The notes below the pieces were generated by a model, which made no database searches, was not told the DNA's origin, and was given only the letters and a program-made list of their open reading frames with translations. From assembly GCA_003415625.1 (NCBI GenBank), contig PYIU01000003.1:2170001-2234000 (forward strand): a stretch of DNA of 64,000 nt, given 5' to 3'. Source of the stretch: Aquanectria penicillioides (taxonomy: Eukaryota; Ascomycota; Sordariomycetes; Hypocreales; Nectriaceae). Position 1 is the first letter of the stretch; every line of letters begins with the position of its first letter. A program made the translations under genes and the position numbers. Shown piece by piece: positions 49,591 through 62,600 of this stretch.

Positions 49591-49639
49591 CTCTATAAAT
49601 AAATAATGCTATACTTTATTTAATACTTTTCTTTCCTTT

Positions 49640-52600
49640 AGTGCCTATATTTTATTACTATTATTTATTAAATTAACCTCTTTATTTATATTTAATTAAT
49701 ATAGATTCTATTTTAAAATATATATTGCTACTTTAAGTTAATCTATTAAATACTATATATTTGCAATAAATATAATATAATTGCATTCTTAAAACTAGCT
49801 AAAAACTAAAGAACTAATGCTTTAATAAACCCTAAAAGATTAAACTATATTATAATCTATTACTTAAGCTATATAGCTCTTTATATATATAAATAATATA
49901 GACTAAAAACCTAAATCTATTAGGCTAAAGAAGATTAGGCTAGTATTAATTTTAATTATTACTATATAAGAATAATTGCAGTATATAATCCCTTAAGAGA
50001 TAAGGGAAATTTAAGAGTAATATATGCTTTAGTTAGCCTTACTTTAGCCCTTTAAATAATTATAGTTAAAGACTTTAATCTATATTATTTAATTTAAAAC
50101 TGCTATAATAGAACTACTTTATATAGCCTAATCTTTTTAATAGAGATATAATAGCTAAATATAGCTTTAATAACCCTTTATAGAATAGTAATTTAAGAAA
50201 TAGGCAATACTAAAAATAGCACTTTTAATTTAGTTTAGGCCTTAAAGAATAGCTATACTACCTATTTAAGCCTTAATTATAATTTAAATAGCTTTAACTA
50301 TATTTTGCAGTAAATATATATTAGGCCCTTTATAGATATATTGCCTCCCTTTCTATTAGACCCCTAGCCTATAGCATTTAATTAATGTATAATAAACTTT
50401 AAGAAGGCTAAACTTAAAGTATAAATTACTTTTTACTAAACTTTTAGTAAGATAATCTTTATATAATAGTTAAAATAGGCAGTTAAATAGCTAACTTAAG
50501 GACTGTATTAAATTGCTTAATATATTATCTTAATATAAAGGCAATTTAAGCCTAACTGCAATAACTAATAGAACTAGCCTATTATAAAGGCTATTTATTA
50601 ATTTAAATAAGTATAAAGATATATATAATGCAATAATATAATAGCTAATTAGCTAAAATTATAAAAAGTAGGCAATAAGCAAAAGGCTTATATAGTTAGG
50701 GCTAGGTAAATAGCTTAATGCAATACCCTATTTAAAGCTAAAATAGAAAAAGGTATAAATAGCTAAAAAAAATTTTAAAACTTAAAAAAATAGATATAAC
50801 TTTAAAGTAGTATTGCCTTAGCCTTATTATAGCTCCCTTCCCTTAACTGCTTTAAGCAAGATTCTTTAGCTATAAGCTATATTAAAAAGGCAATTGTATT
50901 AATAAAATGCTTCTTCTTTAAACTTTAGGCAAATAACTAAAATATTAAATTTATTATAATAGACTTTATAATACAATCTATAGATATAGACTAAATGCTA
51001 TAAAATGTTAAAGACTTAATATAAAACTGCATTAAACTCTATAAATTAATATATTTACTCTTTAAAATCTAATTATAAAAAGCTTTTAGTAGTAATAGAT
51101 TTCCTATTAGCTTCCTTAAAGTATATAGTAAGCCCTTTTTAAAAGCCTTTATTACTATTATTAATATAAATATTGCATTTAGGCACTTTCTATATTGCTT
51201 TTACTATATAATTGCTATTATTATTTTTAAATTAAATAAAATAATAGCCTAAAAATGCATAGCATTTAAATAAAGATCTATCTCTCTTTTTAGCATTATT
51301 AGTAAAGTAATAGAATTAATAATAGTTTAGTAAATAGTAATAGTAGCTAAAAACTTAAATATACTTTTTAATAGTTAAATAAAAAATAGGCTTTAAAGGT
51401 CTATTAAGCTTACCCTTATAGTTATAATAGAAGTAATGCATATAGTATAGGCTTATAGTAAAATAGTATTGCTCTTTTAATTAAACTTTACTATAGCCTT
51501 TAATTTAATTAATTATAAAAGGCTTATTGCTATTCTTTACAATTAAGGCTATTTATAATAGTTATTAGTTTAGTTTTTTAACTATTTATTTAAGCGGTTA
51601 GTATACCTTTAGTTTAATAGTAAGTCCTTTAAACTTTATAGTATTAAAGCTAAGGTTTTATAGAGATTGCTGCTTTTTTCTATTCTCTTTATTCTATTTA
51701 TATTAGGGCTTTATATAGCACTTAAGAAAGTCTTTAGCATTATAGTAGTTAGATTTACTAATAATATAAATATACTTACATTTAAAAAAGATATAGTAGA
51801 GACTTAAGCCTAACTTAAAGCTATATAAATAGTTTATGCATTTTAGGCCTTTATTAATAGTATAACCTTTAAACCTATTAAGGCCTAGCTCCTTTATTTC
51901 TTTTGCTAATATTAAGGGCATTAAGTTTAACTAACCCTTATTTATAATATAATTTAGCTATAAGAATTATACTATTTTCTTAGGTTATAGCTATATAAAA
52001 AGCTACTTTAGGGCCTATATATCTTTAAGCTTAAGGAAAAACTTAAGTGCTAAAAGCAAGCCCTTACTGCCCTTATAGTAAGTATATAGAGAGTAAACCT
52101 TAAGGCTGCCTATATAATATATATATATATAATTAGATTTATAATTGCCTATAGTATTAGTATATATTATTTTTTAGTAAAAAGAGGCAGCAATTTAAAA
52201 GGGATTATTAAAGCCCTATTTATTAAATAGACCTAAGCCCTTTATATTATTAGGGGAGGCTATAAGGCTATTTTAATTAAACTATTAAAAAGTAAGCTTA
52301 AAATCCCTTTATTTAATATATACTTTAATAAATAATTTACTTAATTTTAAGGCTGGCTTTAAGCCTAAAGCATTAAGAAACTTATTCTTTTTGTAATTAT
52401 ATTAATAATGCATTAGATTTATTATTGCTGCTATAATAGCTTTTAGTATAAATTAATATAGAAATATAAAAAGTAGCTTATTAATTAGCTCTTTAATAAA
52501 GAGTATAAAAAGAACTAAAAGTTAATTAAAGATTAAGTATTAGCTAACTAAAGGCATTAATAGAAATAAGCTAAATATAAGTTTTATAAATAGTATATAA

Positions 52601-52920
52601 ATAATAGAATAAAGGCAATTAAAATCTTTTTACTTTATATAAAGAAGAAGATTATTTGCCTATATAAAGGACTTAAAAAGTATAAAAGCTTTTTGCTTAT
52701 TTAAATATAAATAGAATATATTAAACTTTAGGGATTCCTTTTCTAAAAAAAGGTCCTTAAAGTAAATATACTTTAATATTAGTATAGAAATGCTATTAAA
52801 ACAATTAGCTATATTATATTATATTGCCTGCTTTATTTAAGCTAAAAGAAAACTTTATTTAATCTACTTTATAACCTCTTTAAGCTTAAGTAATATCTAT
52901 TTAAAGCTTAAATTATATAT
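49640..52920 (+). pseudogene. LINE ORF2 (endonuclease and reverse transcriptase), copy 5
   Basis: Endonuclease motif DFNLYYLI lies at 50071-50100. Motif A at 51481 reads LNFTIAFNLIN, aspartate lost. Motif C at 51754-51765 reads FTNN for FADD. The C-terminal knuckle region is at about 52770-52830. Endonuclease and motif C codons are 1683 nt apart (3 x 561), so the two domains remain in one frame apart from stops. The minus-strand 72-codon frame at 51703-51921 is an antisense shadow. Confidence 0.87.
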
Positions 52921-54137
52921 TGCTTTATTAAATAGCTAGCCTATTTATATATTATACTATACTATAAGCTAGCTATTAAGCTATATTTAGTTTAGAATAT
53001 ATTTATTTCTATATTACCTTTACCTTTTAATAACTCTTTTATTTAAGTACTTTAATCCCTCTATTAAAAGGGAAGTTAATACACCTAAAAAAGCCCTCTT
53101 TAAAAGGGAGAAAAAACCAATCTATTATATAAATAATATACTAAAGCCTACCCCCTTAATAGCTAGATCTCTATTTTAGCTCTATTTTAATTCTAAACTC
53201 TATTTTTATTTATTGCTATATTTAATCTATACTTGCCTATTTTAGCAACTCTATTTACTTTAAGTCTATATTCTCCTTAAAAGATATAAGATCTATTTTA
53301 TTCTCCTTACTATTCCTTTTACTATTCTTTTTTTATCCTTAAGCCCTTTTTACTTTAATCCCTCTTTAGCTTTATTTAAGCTTAAGCTATTACTTAAAGA
53401 GCTATATTAAACTTTAGTCTTTACTATTAATATTAGCTAATATAAACTTACATTAGGACTGATCCTATTTATTACTGCTATTGCTTTTTAGTGCTATCTA
53501 TCCTTAAGTAGTTTTAGCCCCCTTAATTAAAAAAAGCAATATAGCTATTAAACTCTTAAAAGCTATAGCTATATAATTAACTCTATTAATTAGCTTATAG
53601 AGTTAATTAGCACTAGAACTTATAGTTAGAACTATAGGTATAGCTTAAAAGTGCACTTAAATTGCCCTCCTTTTAGCTTAAATAGCCTTAGCCCCTAACC
53701 GCTAAAGCTTTTCCTTTTATAACCTATATTAGCAATATACCTATAGTAAAACTAAATTAAGCTATACTTATTATAGCTATCCCCTTCTATAAAGTTACTA
53801 TTAATATATAAATATTAGCCTTTATTAAATATAGTAATAGCTTATATAGCTTATATATATAGGTATAAGCTATATAGCTATTAGCTTTAATATCTATTAA
53901 TAGTTAGTCTCCTTTAGCTATAAAGAATAAAAAGAGAAGGATTATATATTAGCTTAATTTTAATATAAACTATTCTTTTTATCTCTTGCTATCTATATAA
54001 TATATATAAAATAAAGTAAATCCTACACTGCCCTTAGGGTTAATATAGTACCCTTTGCCTTAATGCAGCTAGCTTAGCGTTTTAGTATTTACTAATATTA
54101 ATATAAAATGCTATCTATAGATATATTAGGTATATAT

Positions 54138-54212
54138 TGCTATTATTATTATTATAGTTATAGTTATAGTTATAGTTATAGTTATTATTATTATTATTAT
54201 AGTTATTATTTT
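54138..54212. repeat. (TATAGT)n/(TAT)n microsatellite of LINE copy 5
   Basis: Several TATAGT units lie between ATT runs, the counterpart of the tracts at 2431, 14143, 43462 and 12876. Confidence 0.85.
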
Positions 54213-54739
54213 TAGCTATATATAATTAGTATAAAATAATAATAGAAATAGCAATTAGCATTTATATAAGTTAGGTATTTTATATAAGCAATATATTAAT
54301 AGAGTGCATACTTAAAGGCAATAAGGAAGCTTTTATAGAGGTATATAAGAAAAGAAAAAGAAAAAGGAAATAAATATATTAATAAAGATTAAAAAATAAT
54401 AATAGTAATACTTAAATAGCTAGCAGCTAGCTGGCTGCTAGCTAATATTAGGTTAGTGCCTTACTTTTTGCAATAGGCCTATAGTATAGATAATCTAGGC
54501 CTATTGTAGGCCTTACTTTTACTTTATTTATTAACCCTATAATTAGGCAAATAGAATATTTTAGTAATAGTATTAAATTAACTTTTAATTTAATGCTTCT
54601 CTATAGAGGATTTGTATTAAGTTCAATATTATATTAAATAAAGGTTTTTATTCTATTAGTATAGTTTTTTCCTTTATTTATATAGTATAGAAGCACTATT
54701 TACCTTATAGATTTATAGAGTATTAATAAATAAATAAAT

Positions 54740-54752
54740 ATATTTAAGCTTA
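54740..54752. repeat. Right target-site duplication of LINE copy 5
   Basis: ATATTTAAGCTTA follows the tail and rejoins the Copia interior. Confidence 0.92.
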
Positions 54753-55479
54753 ATCTTTAATTTTTTAAAAGGATTTTAAATAAATTTAATTATTTATTAA
54801 TTATTATAAATAAATTTTAAAATAGAATTCTAAAGCTTAACTTTAAGTTCTATAAATAATCTTTATTAATAGAGTCCTTTTTTTATAGCTTAAAAAAGAG
54901 CAAGCAGTTCTATCTTTATAGTTAATATTATAATTATATTTTATTTATTTATATACTATTTAATTAATCTATTAAAAAGTTTTATTATATATATTTATAA
55001 ACTTTTTTAATTTAATATATTATTAATAAAAGATATATTACTATATATTAAAAAGTTATCTTTATCTTTAAGCTATAAAATAAAAAAATAAATTATATAA
55101 AAATAATATAATACTTAATTTACTACCTTTATATATAGTTCCTTTAAATTTATTATAAATCTTATAAAATATAATATAGTAAATGCAATATTTAATTAAG
55201 TAATAACTACTATATAAAGAATTAAGCTAATTATTTATTTATATTAGTTTATTATACTTTATTTAATAATTTGCTTATTTAAAAAGAGTTTTATTTTTTA
55301 TTAAAGTTGCATTTCCTTTATTTAAAGTATATAATTTATAAATCTTCTTTAAGTATAAGTTTTAAATTACTTAAATTAATTTTTAACTTTATTCTTAAAT
55401 AATCTTTATTTTAAGAAATTACTATAGTTTACCTTTATTAATTAATTTATATTTTAACTTTAAATCTATAATTACTTTA

Positions 55480-55960
55480 TTTATAATTTATTTATATCTT
55501 TTAGTATATATTATTATAATATTATTTATATAAAAGAAAATAAAAACTTTACTTTTATTATAGTAATATAGTTTATAAAGAATTAATTTAAAACTAATAT
55601 TTTATAATATTATTTTAAGCTTTATTTACTATAAAAAAATGCAATTTTTAGTCTATAAAGTGCTTTTTTAAGTAATAGTATTTAGTCTTTATTTTTGCCC
55701 TTTTTATATTTTAATAAAGGTTTTATAAATATATCTATTAATAGTTTTATATTTATAAATGCATTTATTGCATTAAATTATAGTATTTTAAGATTAAACC
55801 TTACTGTAATTATAAATAAGGTTTTAAATAATTTTCCTATTAATATAGTAATATATATTTCTTTAGAACTTGCCTTTTACTATTAATCTCCTTAAATAAT
55901 AAATCTAGCTTTATATTTCTATAAGTATTTATATTTATTAAACTTATATATATAAATCTA
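55480..55960 (-). pseudogene. Copia reverse transcriptase, RIP-degraded
   Basis: On the minus strand the sequence from 55777 reads FNAINAFINIKL, then IFIKP and KYKKG. This fits the Copia block DA.NAF.....DE.V....P.G, with the first aspartate mutated. Next, at about 55640, comes LLLKKALYRLKIAFF, matching L.KALYGL..SP. The catalytic motif at 55521-55532 reads YINN within FYINNIIII; the family has YVDD, so both aspartates became asparagine. The two blocks are 245 nt apart and not in the same frame, so there is an indel as well as stops. The 63-codon plus-strand frame at 55695-55886 is the antisense of this domain. Confidence 0.85.
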
Positions 55961-58900
55961 TATATAGTTAATAAATTATAAATTATAAAATTTAATTTTG
56001 CTTTTTAGTATTTTAATTTAAGACTTTATTTATTAATAACTCTTTAAATATATTTTTTTTACTTTTAGAAATATAGCCTTAAATTTATACTTAAGAATAT
56101 TTCTATAAAAACTTAATACTTAAAATAGATTCTTTTAATAGAGTTTTTATTTCTTTTAAATAAAGTCTATTTTATTCTTTTATAGCTTATATTTTAATTT
56201 ATACTTTTTATATTTAATTTTAGTATATATTGCCTTAATTATAATAATATTTTTATATTTTTTAAATAGTATAGCTTTTATTTCTATAAAAAAGGCTTAA
56301 TAAAGCTTAATCTATTCCCTTTATAAGCTAGTATTTAATATTAAAGGTATTAAGTATTTTTCTTTTTACTTTATTGCTAAAGTTAAAAAGGCAAAAGCTA
56401 GACTTTTTAATAGAATTAAAAAGAATTTAAATTATAGTTAAATATATTTTTTATCTTTAATCTATAGTTTATTTATATTTTTCTTCTTTTTAGTTTTTAA
56501 GTCTTTAACTATATTTAAAGGCTTATTTTAATAGTTTAAAGCTTATTTTATAGTTAATTAATATTATCTATTTAATTAACCTATTTAATATTAAAAAGAG
56601 CTTTTATTTATATTTATATTTCTTTAAGGGTCTTTTACCTATAATTTCTTTTATTTTAGTATTATTTATTAAAAAGAGGTCTTTTTTATTAAAGATAATA
56701 TCTTAAATTATATATATTTAATTAATAATTAAATTCTAAATATAAAAGAGGTTTTAGAAATTATATTCTATAAAATAATCTATTTAAGCCTTTAGGCTTA
56801 TTTTAAATATAAATTAATTCTTCTTTAATTAAATATCTTTAGTTATTATAAATAATTTACAATTAATCATTTTAAGGTAAGTAATTTATAGCTTATAATC
56901 CTTATTTAAGCTTTAAATTAATAAAAAGAAGCTTTTATATAGTATTTTCCACTTAAATCTTTATTTTAAAGTTTAATTTAATAAATATACTACTATTTTT
57001 ACTATCTTTAGCTATAATTTAGCTAATAAATTACTTTTAATTATAAAAACTTTTATTTTCTTTTTTATTATCTTTTTAAAATATTCTTTTAATCTATTTT
57101 ATTACTATATTTAAAAGGCACTTTCTTTTACTATTATTTCTCTTTAATCTAGCTATATATAGATTAAATTGCTCTTTTAAAGCTTATTATCTATTTTTAT
57201 TACTTAAAGTTTAATTCTATATTTTATTTTTAATATTTAAATAAAGTTTTATAGCATTAATAATAATTATTTTTCTTTTTAATTTTTAAAGTAATAGTCT
57301 TAATATATTTTTAATATATAGTCTATTATAATAGTATATAAAAAAAGGTTTATTATATTAAATTAAAAGTTATAAAAATCTAAAGAAATTTACTTTTTAG
57401 AAATTAAGCTTTATATTTATAGTTTATAATACTTTTAGTATTTTATTTTATTTAATCTATAAGCATTATATTTAACTATTATTAGGCCTTTAATCTTAAT
57501 ATTAATAGTATAGTTAATTAAGTATTTTAATGCTTTAAGTCTTAAATAATTTAATTAATAATACTATTTTATAGCTTTTATTTATTATAAATATTTTAAT
57601 ATTTATAAATTATAATAAAGTTTATTTATTATAAATAAGCTTTATTTTTAAGTAATAGGCTTATAATCTAAAATATATTAATTATAGGCAATCTTTAATC
57701 TATATAAAATTTGCCTACTTTTATATCTTAAAATATTATTTTTATTTCTTTAATTTTATTAATAACTATATTAATAAAGTCTTTTTAATAAAACTAAATT
57801 TATTTTAATTTATAGGCAATAAATAATATACTTTAAAATAAAAAAATAAGCTTTACCTTATAGATTTTAAACTTTAATTTTTATATTTTTATATTTTAAA
57901 ATTAAAAGATTTTTTAATTTAATAAAAATAATTTTATTAAATAAAGCTAATTTAAGATTTTTAAATTTCTTTTTATTATTAAAAATATATAATATTATCC
58001 TTAAATTAAATATAATTAAAATTTATAATAGATATTTACTATATAAAATAAAAAAAATAGCTATAAATTTAAAATTAAAATTTATAATATTAATTATTAA
58101 TTTAAATCCTTAATTAATTATATAGTTTGCTTTTTAAGCTTTTTATATAGTTTTTAAACTTTAATTTAATCTTTTAATTATATTTTCTATTTTTTATTTA
58201 TTTACTTTTGCCTTTCTATTTATATAAGTATATTTTTAGGAAATACTATTTAATACTTTTAGGTATTTATATTAAAATATAATTTTCTATATAAAGTATA
58301 GTAATTATTTTCCTTTAAAGTTTATTTTTATTTCTTTAACTTAAGTTATTTAAATTATAAGCTTTTTAAATAAAAATGCTTTTCTAAAAGTAATTTTAAG
58401 CTTTAAAATATTAATTTAAAGTTCCTTTTTTATATTAAAGCTTTATATTACTTTTTTTTAATTTCTTTTCTTTTTTTAATTTTATATTTAAAACTTAAAG
58501 TAAAAGTAATTAATATATAAATACTTTTCTTAATAGTATTTTTATATTATACTTTAATAATTTAAAGGAATATTTAAAAATAACTTTTAAAATATTATTT
58601 TAAATCTATAAACTATATATTTAAATATAAGGCTTTAGTAATATTTTTTATAGTTATAATCTTTATAAACTATTTTTAATTAATAATTTAATTTTATTAA
58701 ATAATTTTAAGGTTTAAAGTCTATTTTAATACTTTAAAATAGTATTTTTAAGCTTATTTTTCTTTTAATATATTATTAATTTTATATATAGCTTTAAGAT
58801 TATTATAGAATTTTATATTATTATTATTATTATTTTCTTTATTTATTATAAATAAATATATTTAAATATAATAAAAGCTTATTTTCTTTATTATTTAATT

Positions 58901-59363
58901 AAAAATATTATAAATTCTATTTACTTTAATTTTATATTTTTTTTAATTATAATAAAATATTATAAGCTTATATTTTAATAGTTTTTAATCTTTAAAAAGT
59001 AGCTTTATTATTATAATTGCCCTTTATATTAATTAAATAAACTTTAATCTTAAGCTTTTAGCTTTAGCTTTCTTTTTTATAAAGTATTTTATAGTAATTA
59101 ATATTATAGGCTTAAAAATTTAAATAATTTTAAATTAAAAAGAGTCCTTAAGAATTTTAAGCTTTTTAATTTATTTTATAATAATTTTTATTTTATAGCT
59201 TTATTTAAAGGTTTTTTAATTATTTAAATTATTAAAGATATAAATCTTAAAGGTTATTTTATATATTTAATTTAAAATTAAAATATAAGGTTTATTTTTT
59301 GCTTTTAAAGCTTAATTAAATAGTTATAGCTATATTAATAAATATAGCTTTAAGACTTTTAAT
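55961..59363 (-). pseudogene. Copia gag, protease and integrase region, unreadable
   Basis: By position and strand this is the 5' two-thirds of the Copia polyprotein. The plus strand is T-rich throughout and stops are dense in all frames. I could not identify the zinc knuckle, protease or integrase motifs with confidence. No tRNA match was found for the primer-binding site just inside the right LTR. Confidence 0.5.
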
Positions 59364-59574
59364 TATTAAATTGAACTATTTATATAATTATATATATTCT
59401 TGTTTTTCTTTTTGTCCCTTCTAGCCTTGCTTTATCGCTCAGGCTCTAAAAGAGGGGTCGGGTTGCGCTAGACCTAATAGAGCTATATTGTATTCATATA
59501 ACCTTCATCCAATCATTCCAAGCTTCATTTCTATAATCTAAAGTGCGTCCTGGTGTTTCCCTGTATATAGAATA
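59364..59574 (-). repeat. Copia 5' LTR (right), largely unmutated
   Basis: Collinear with 46232-46443. From about 59400 it keeps CG and CA steps that are TA in the left LTR, for example GGGTCGGGTTGCGC against AGGTTAAGTTGCGC. The first 35 bases are mutated. It stops at GAATA followed by GGGTAATGG rather than the expected CCTTAGATTTAA. Confidence 0.88.
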
Positions 59575-59690
59575 GGGTAATGGCCTTGCTAGACGCAAGC
59601 GTCAGACTCTGCGCTAGGGCAGCCTTAAGGAATAAGGGTTAGGCGCAGGATAGGATAGAGGCGGGATACATAATAAAAGAGAGAAAGTAT
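59575..59690. other. Unmutated GC-richer patch next to the Copia LTR
   Basis: CG steps are intact (GACGCAAGCGTCAGAC, GGCGCAGG, GGCGGGATAC). There is a small palindrome GACGC..GCGTC at about 59598-59610. It is not similar to other sequence in the window. It may be the original target DNA or a piece of another element. Confidence 0.5.
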
Positions 59691-62600
59691 TATTAAGCAT
59701 TAATAAATAAAGAAAAGAGATTAAATTGATTAATTAAATAACTAAAGTAAATAACTAAAGGAATAAAGAAATATAATAATAATTAGTATTTAATGTAATT
59801 TAGGTAATGTATTTTAATTTAATAATAGACTTATTTATCCTATAATGCCTTAAGTTCTTGCCTAATAGTAAAAAGTCTTATTTTTATAGCTTAGCATTAT
59901 TGTACTATTAGGTATATATTAGGTTTACTTTATTTATATTTAGGTTAGGCATTATAGAGAAGCTTTTAGTTAATATCTCTATTATAATAAAGTTTAATTG
60001 CCTTAGCCTTTTAAAAGGGGTCTATTTTAATACTATTAGTAATAGCCTTTTTATAGATAAGGCTAGCAATAAGAATACTAAAGGCATTAATAATAGTTAT
60101 AGTGCTACTATTAGGTCTATTAATATTATTAATAGGGCTATATTTACTGTATTAATAAGGTTAATTAGTATTATAGCTATAGTTAGAATTAGTTTATTTA
60201 ATTCTTTAGCCTTTTGCTTAAAAGGCAATAAAAACTTTACTATTATCTTAAAGTAAATAATAAAGACCTTTTTTAGTATTTTCTTTATTATTATAGAGCT
60301 ATTAATAGCCCCTATAGTAAATATAATAGATCTATTTAATAAGAATTAATTGCTTAATATAATAATAAAGATATAGTTTTTTTTATCTATTAATAGGTTT
60401 ACTATAAGGTTATAGTTAAGTAATCTAATAACTTTATTAGTATAGTAGTATATAGTATTTAGTTTAAAGTATATATTTTTTATATTTATTATTAATTTAT
60501 AGAGGTATTAATATAGATTAATAATAATTAAAAGAAATATAAAGATTTAAAAGGGGTATTAATTAGGCCTTAATTCTTTTTTTAGTAATTTTAGCTAAAT
60601 GTATAAAGCTAATTAAATAAAGCTATAGTATTTTAATTAAATATTAGAAAATTTATTGTTAAGCTTTTCTTTTAGTAAAAGGTTTTAGCTTAAGCTAATA
60701 ATAGGTTTAATAAAGCTAATACTAAAGTTTATTATAAGGAAGTTAGATTAAAAGGCAATTATTTTAGCTAAAATACTATATTTTATATTATTATTAGGGA
60801 CTTAAGGGAAGTATAAAGGGGGGGGAAGGGGCATATAGTTAAATTAAAAGCTCTTAAACCTAAACTAATGCAATTTTATAGTTATATACCTATTTAATTT
60901 TATTTTTAGCTTTATTAATATTTATAATTTTCTATTTTAGTTTATATAGATATACCCTACTATTTATATTCTATTACTGCTCTATTTAATCTTCTTCCCT
61001 TATAGTTTAGCCATAAAGGTTTAGAATTAAGCTAAAGAAAGTTATTATTAGACTTCTTTCTTAATTATTAATAGCTTAAAGGCATTTATAAAATGCAATT
61101 ATAAGCTATAAAGAAAGAGTAATTTTAATAATGCTAATAGTTTTAGCACTTAATCCTTTAAGTTAATAGTTTTATTTTTTAAAGTAAAGAGTAGGCATTT
61201 ACTATATTTAAATAGTAAACTATATAGATATATTAAAGCTAAGGCCTTTAGTATAATTAAGTAAGCCTTATTATTATAGAGAATAAAAGGCTTTTAAAAA
61301 GGTTATAGTATAATTAATAAAGTTAAAGTTAATAGTACCTAAAGGACTATATTCTTTATATTCTTTAGGGCTATTTAAAGTTAATAGGTATATTATAGCT
61401 TTATGCATTAAAGGTAGTATTATATATTTATAGCGGCTTTATATTAAGTTATATAATTATATAATAGTATATTTTAAGGTAATTTTCTTTTTTAAAAAGG
61501 AGGGTTAAGGCAATAAGCAGTTTTTAGTAGTTAATAATTTAATATTAAGTAAGATATTCTATTTATATTTATAATATTTTATTTTATTAGTCTTTATTTA
61601 TAATATAGATAATATTAAGTATTTATATTTATATTGTATTTATTAAGCTTAAATTTAGTTTAGAGTTAAACTAAAGGCTATATTAATAGCTCTTGCCTAT
61701 TTATTTAAAAATGCCTTATAATATCTTATAATGCCTTATAGTATAGTAGTATAAGGCTTTTAAAGATACTTTTATTATAGTTAAATTATATCTTTTTATA
61801 TATATAGTTAGTATATAAAGCTATAAAAGTAAAGGTATATATTAATGCTAAATAAATTATATATAAAAGCAATTATATATATTAATATTTACTATATCTA
61901 TTTATATTGCTATATAATAGCTTATATTTATTAGGGATACTTTAAGCGGCTAGTAGGTAAGTATCTATCTATCTTTATAGTATTAAAGTGCCTATATATA
62001 AGGGAATTGGTTTATAGTAGTTGTGTTTTAATTGTAAGATTATTGTTGTTTTATTATATTTTATAATATCTTAAGGTCCTAATAAATTGCCTAAAGATTT
62101 AAAGTTACTATTTATTATTAAAGAGCTATAGTAGTAGTGCTATAATAGATTGATTAAAGATCTTAGCCTATAGACTAGCTTTATTAATACTAATAATAGC
62201 CAATAGATTACTAAAGCTCTATAGAAGGCAGTTCTATAAAAGGCTATTAATTGGCTAATTATAGATTTTAGGCTTTAAATATTATTTATAGCTATAAGCA
62301 GCTAATAGTTAGGTATAAAGTAAAGAGAAGCTATTAATAGTTAAGTAAGTAAAGATAAGATTGCTAATAAAGATATAGTTTAGCCTTTATAGGGCTTAAA
62401 TTAAGCCAATTAATTTAAGCTATTTAATAGTAAAGATTATAATAATATATTTAGGCTAAATATATATATTTAGCATTTAATTAATAGTTATATATATAAA
62501 TTATATTAATTTTAATTAAGTTAAGGCAATTATCTTTTATATTATTTTTAGTTTAATCTATAAAAGTAGTATTATTAAGTAAAGATTTATAATTACTAAT

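Larger units (their letters stand above)
48134..54739 (+). mobile_element. LINE copy 5, full length (6,606 bp), inserted in the Copia element
   Basis: A complete insertion with 13-bp target-site duplications. It has the same layout as copy 4: ORF1 from about 48144, ORF2 from about 49640, a 3' region with a microsatellite at 54138-54212, and an (AAAT)n tail. Its mutation level is between copy 4 and copies 2 and 3. Its A-rich 5' leader is much shorter than that of copy 4. Confidence 0.94.
46232..59574 (-). mobile_element. Copia (Ty1) LTR retrotransposon, split by LINE copy 5
   Basis: Direct repeats of about 211 bp at 46232-46443 and 59364-59574 bound the element. Removing LINE copy 5 leaves about 6.7 kb, a normal Copia size. 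The minus strand is sense: the reverse transcriptase reads on it at about 55.5-55.8 kb, and a CTAAGGGGG purine tract lies just inside the left LTR at 46460-46468. The 5' LTR is therefore the right one. The interior is heavily mutated, but much of the right LTR is not. The right LTR appears to lack the last 16 or so bases at its outer end, so the element may be truncated or recombined there, and no clear target-site duplication was found. Confidence 0.82.

Noticed and set aside
55695..55886. 63-codon plus-strand frame starting MPF, resembling a Ty3 reverse transcriptase start
   Set aside because: The minus strand of the same bases gives a far better match to Copia reverse transcriptase in the right order of motifs, so this frame is its antisense.
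46460..59363. Two unrelated solo LTRs instead of one Copia element
   Set aside because: Same orientation, a purine tract beside the left LTR, Copia reverse transcriptase on the matching strand between them, and a 6.7-kb length after removing the LINE all favour one element.
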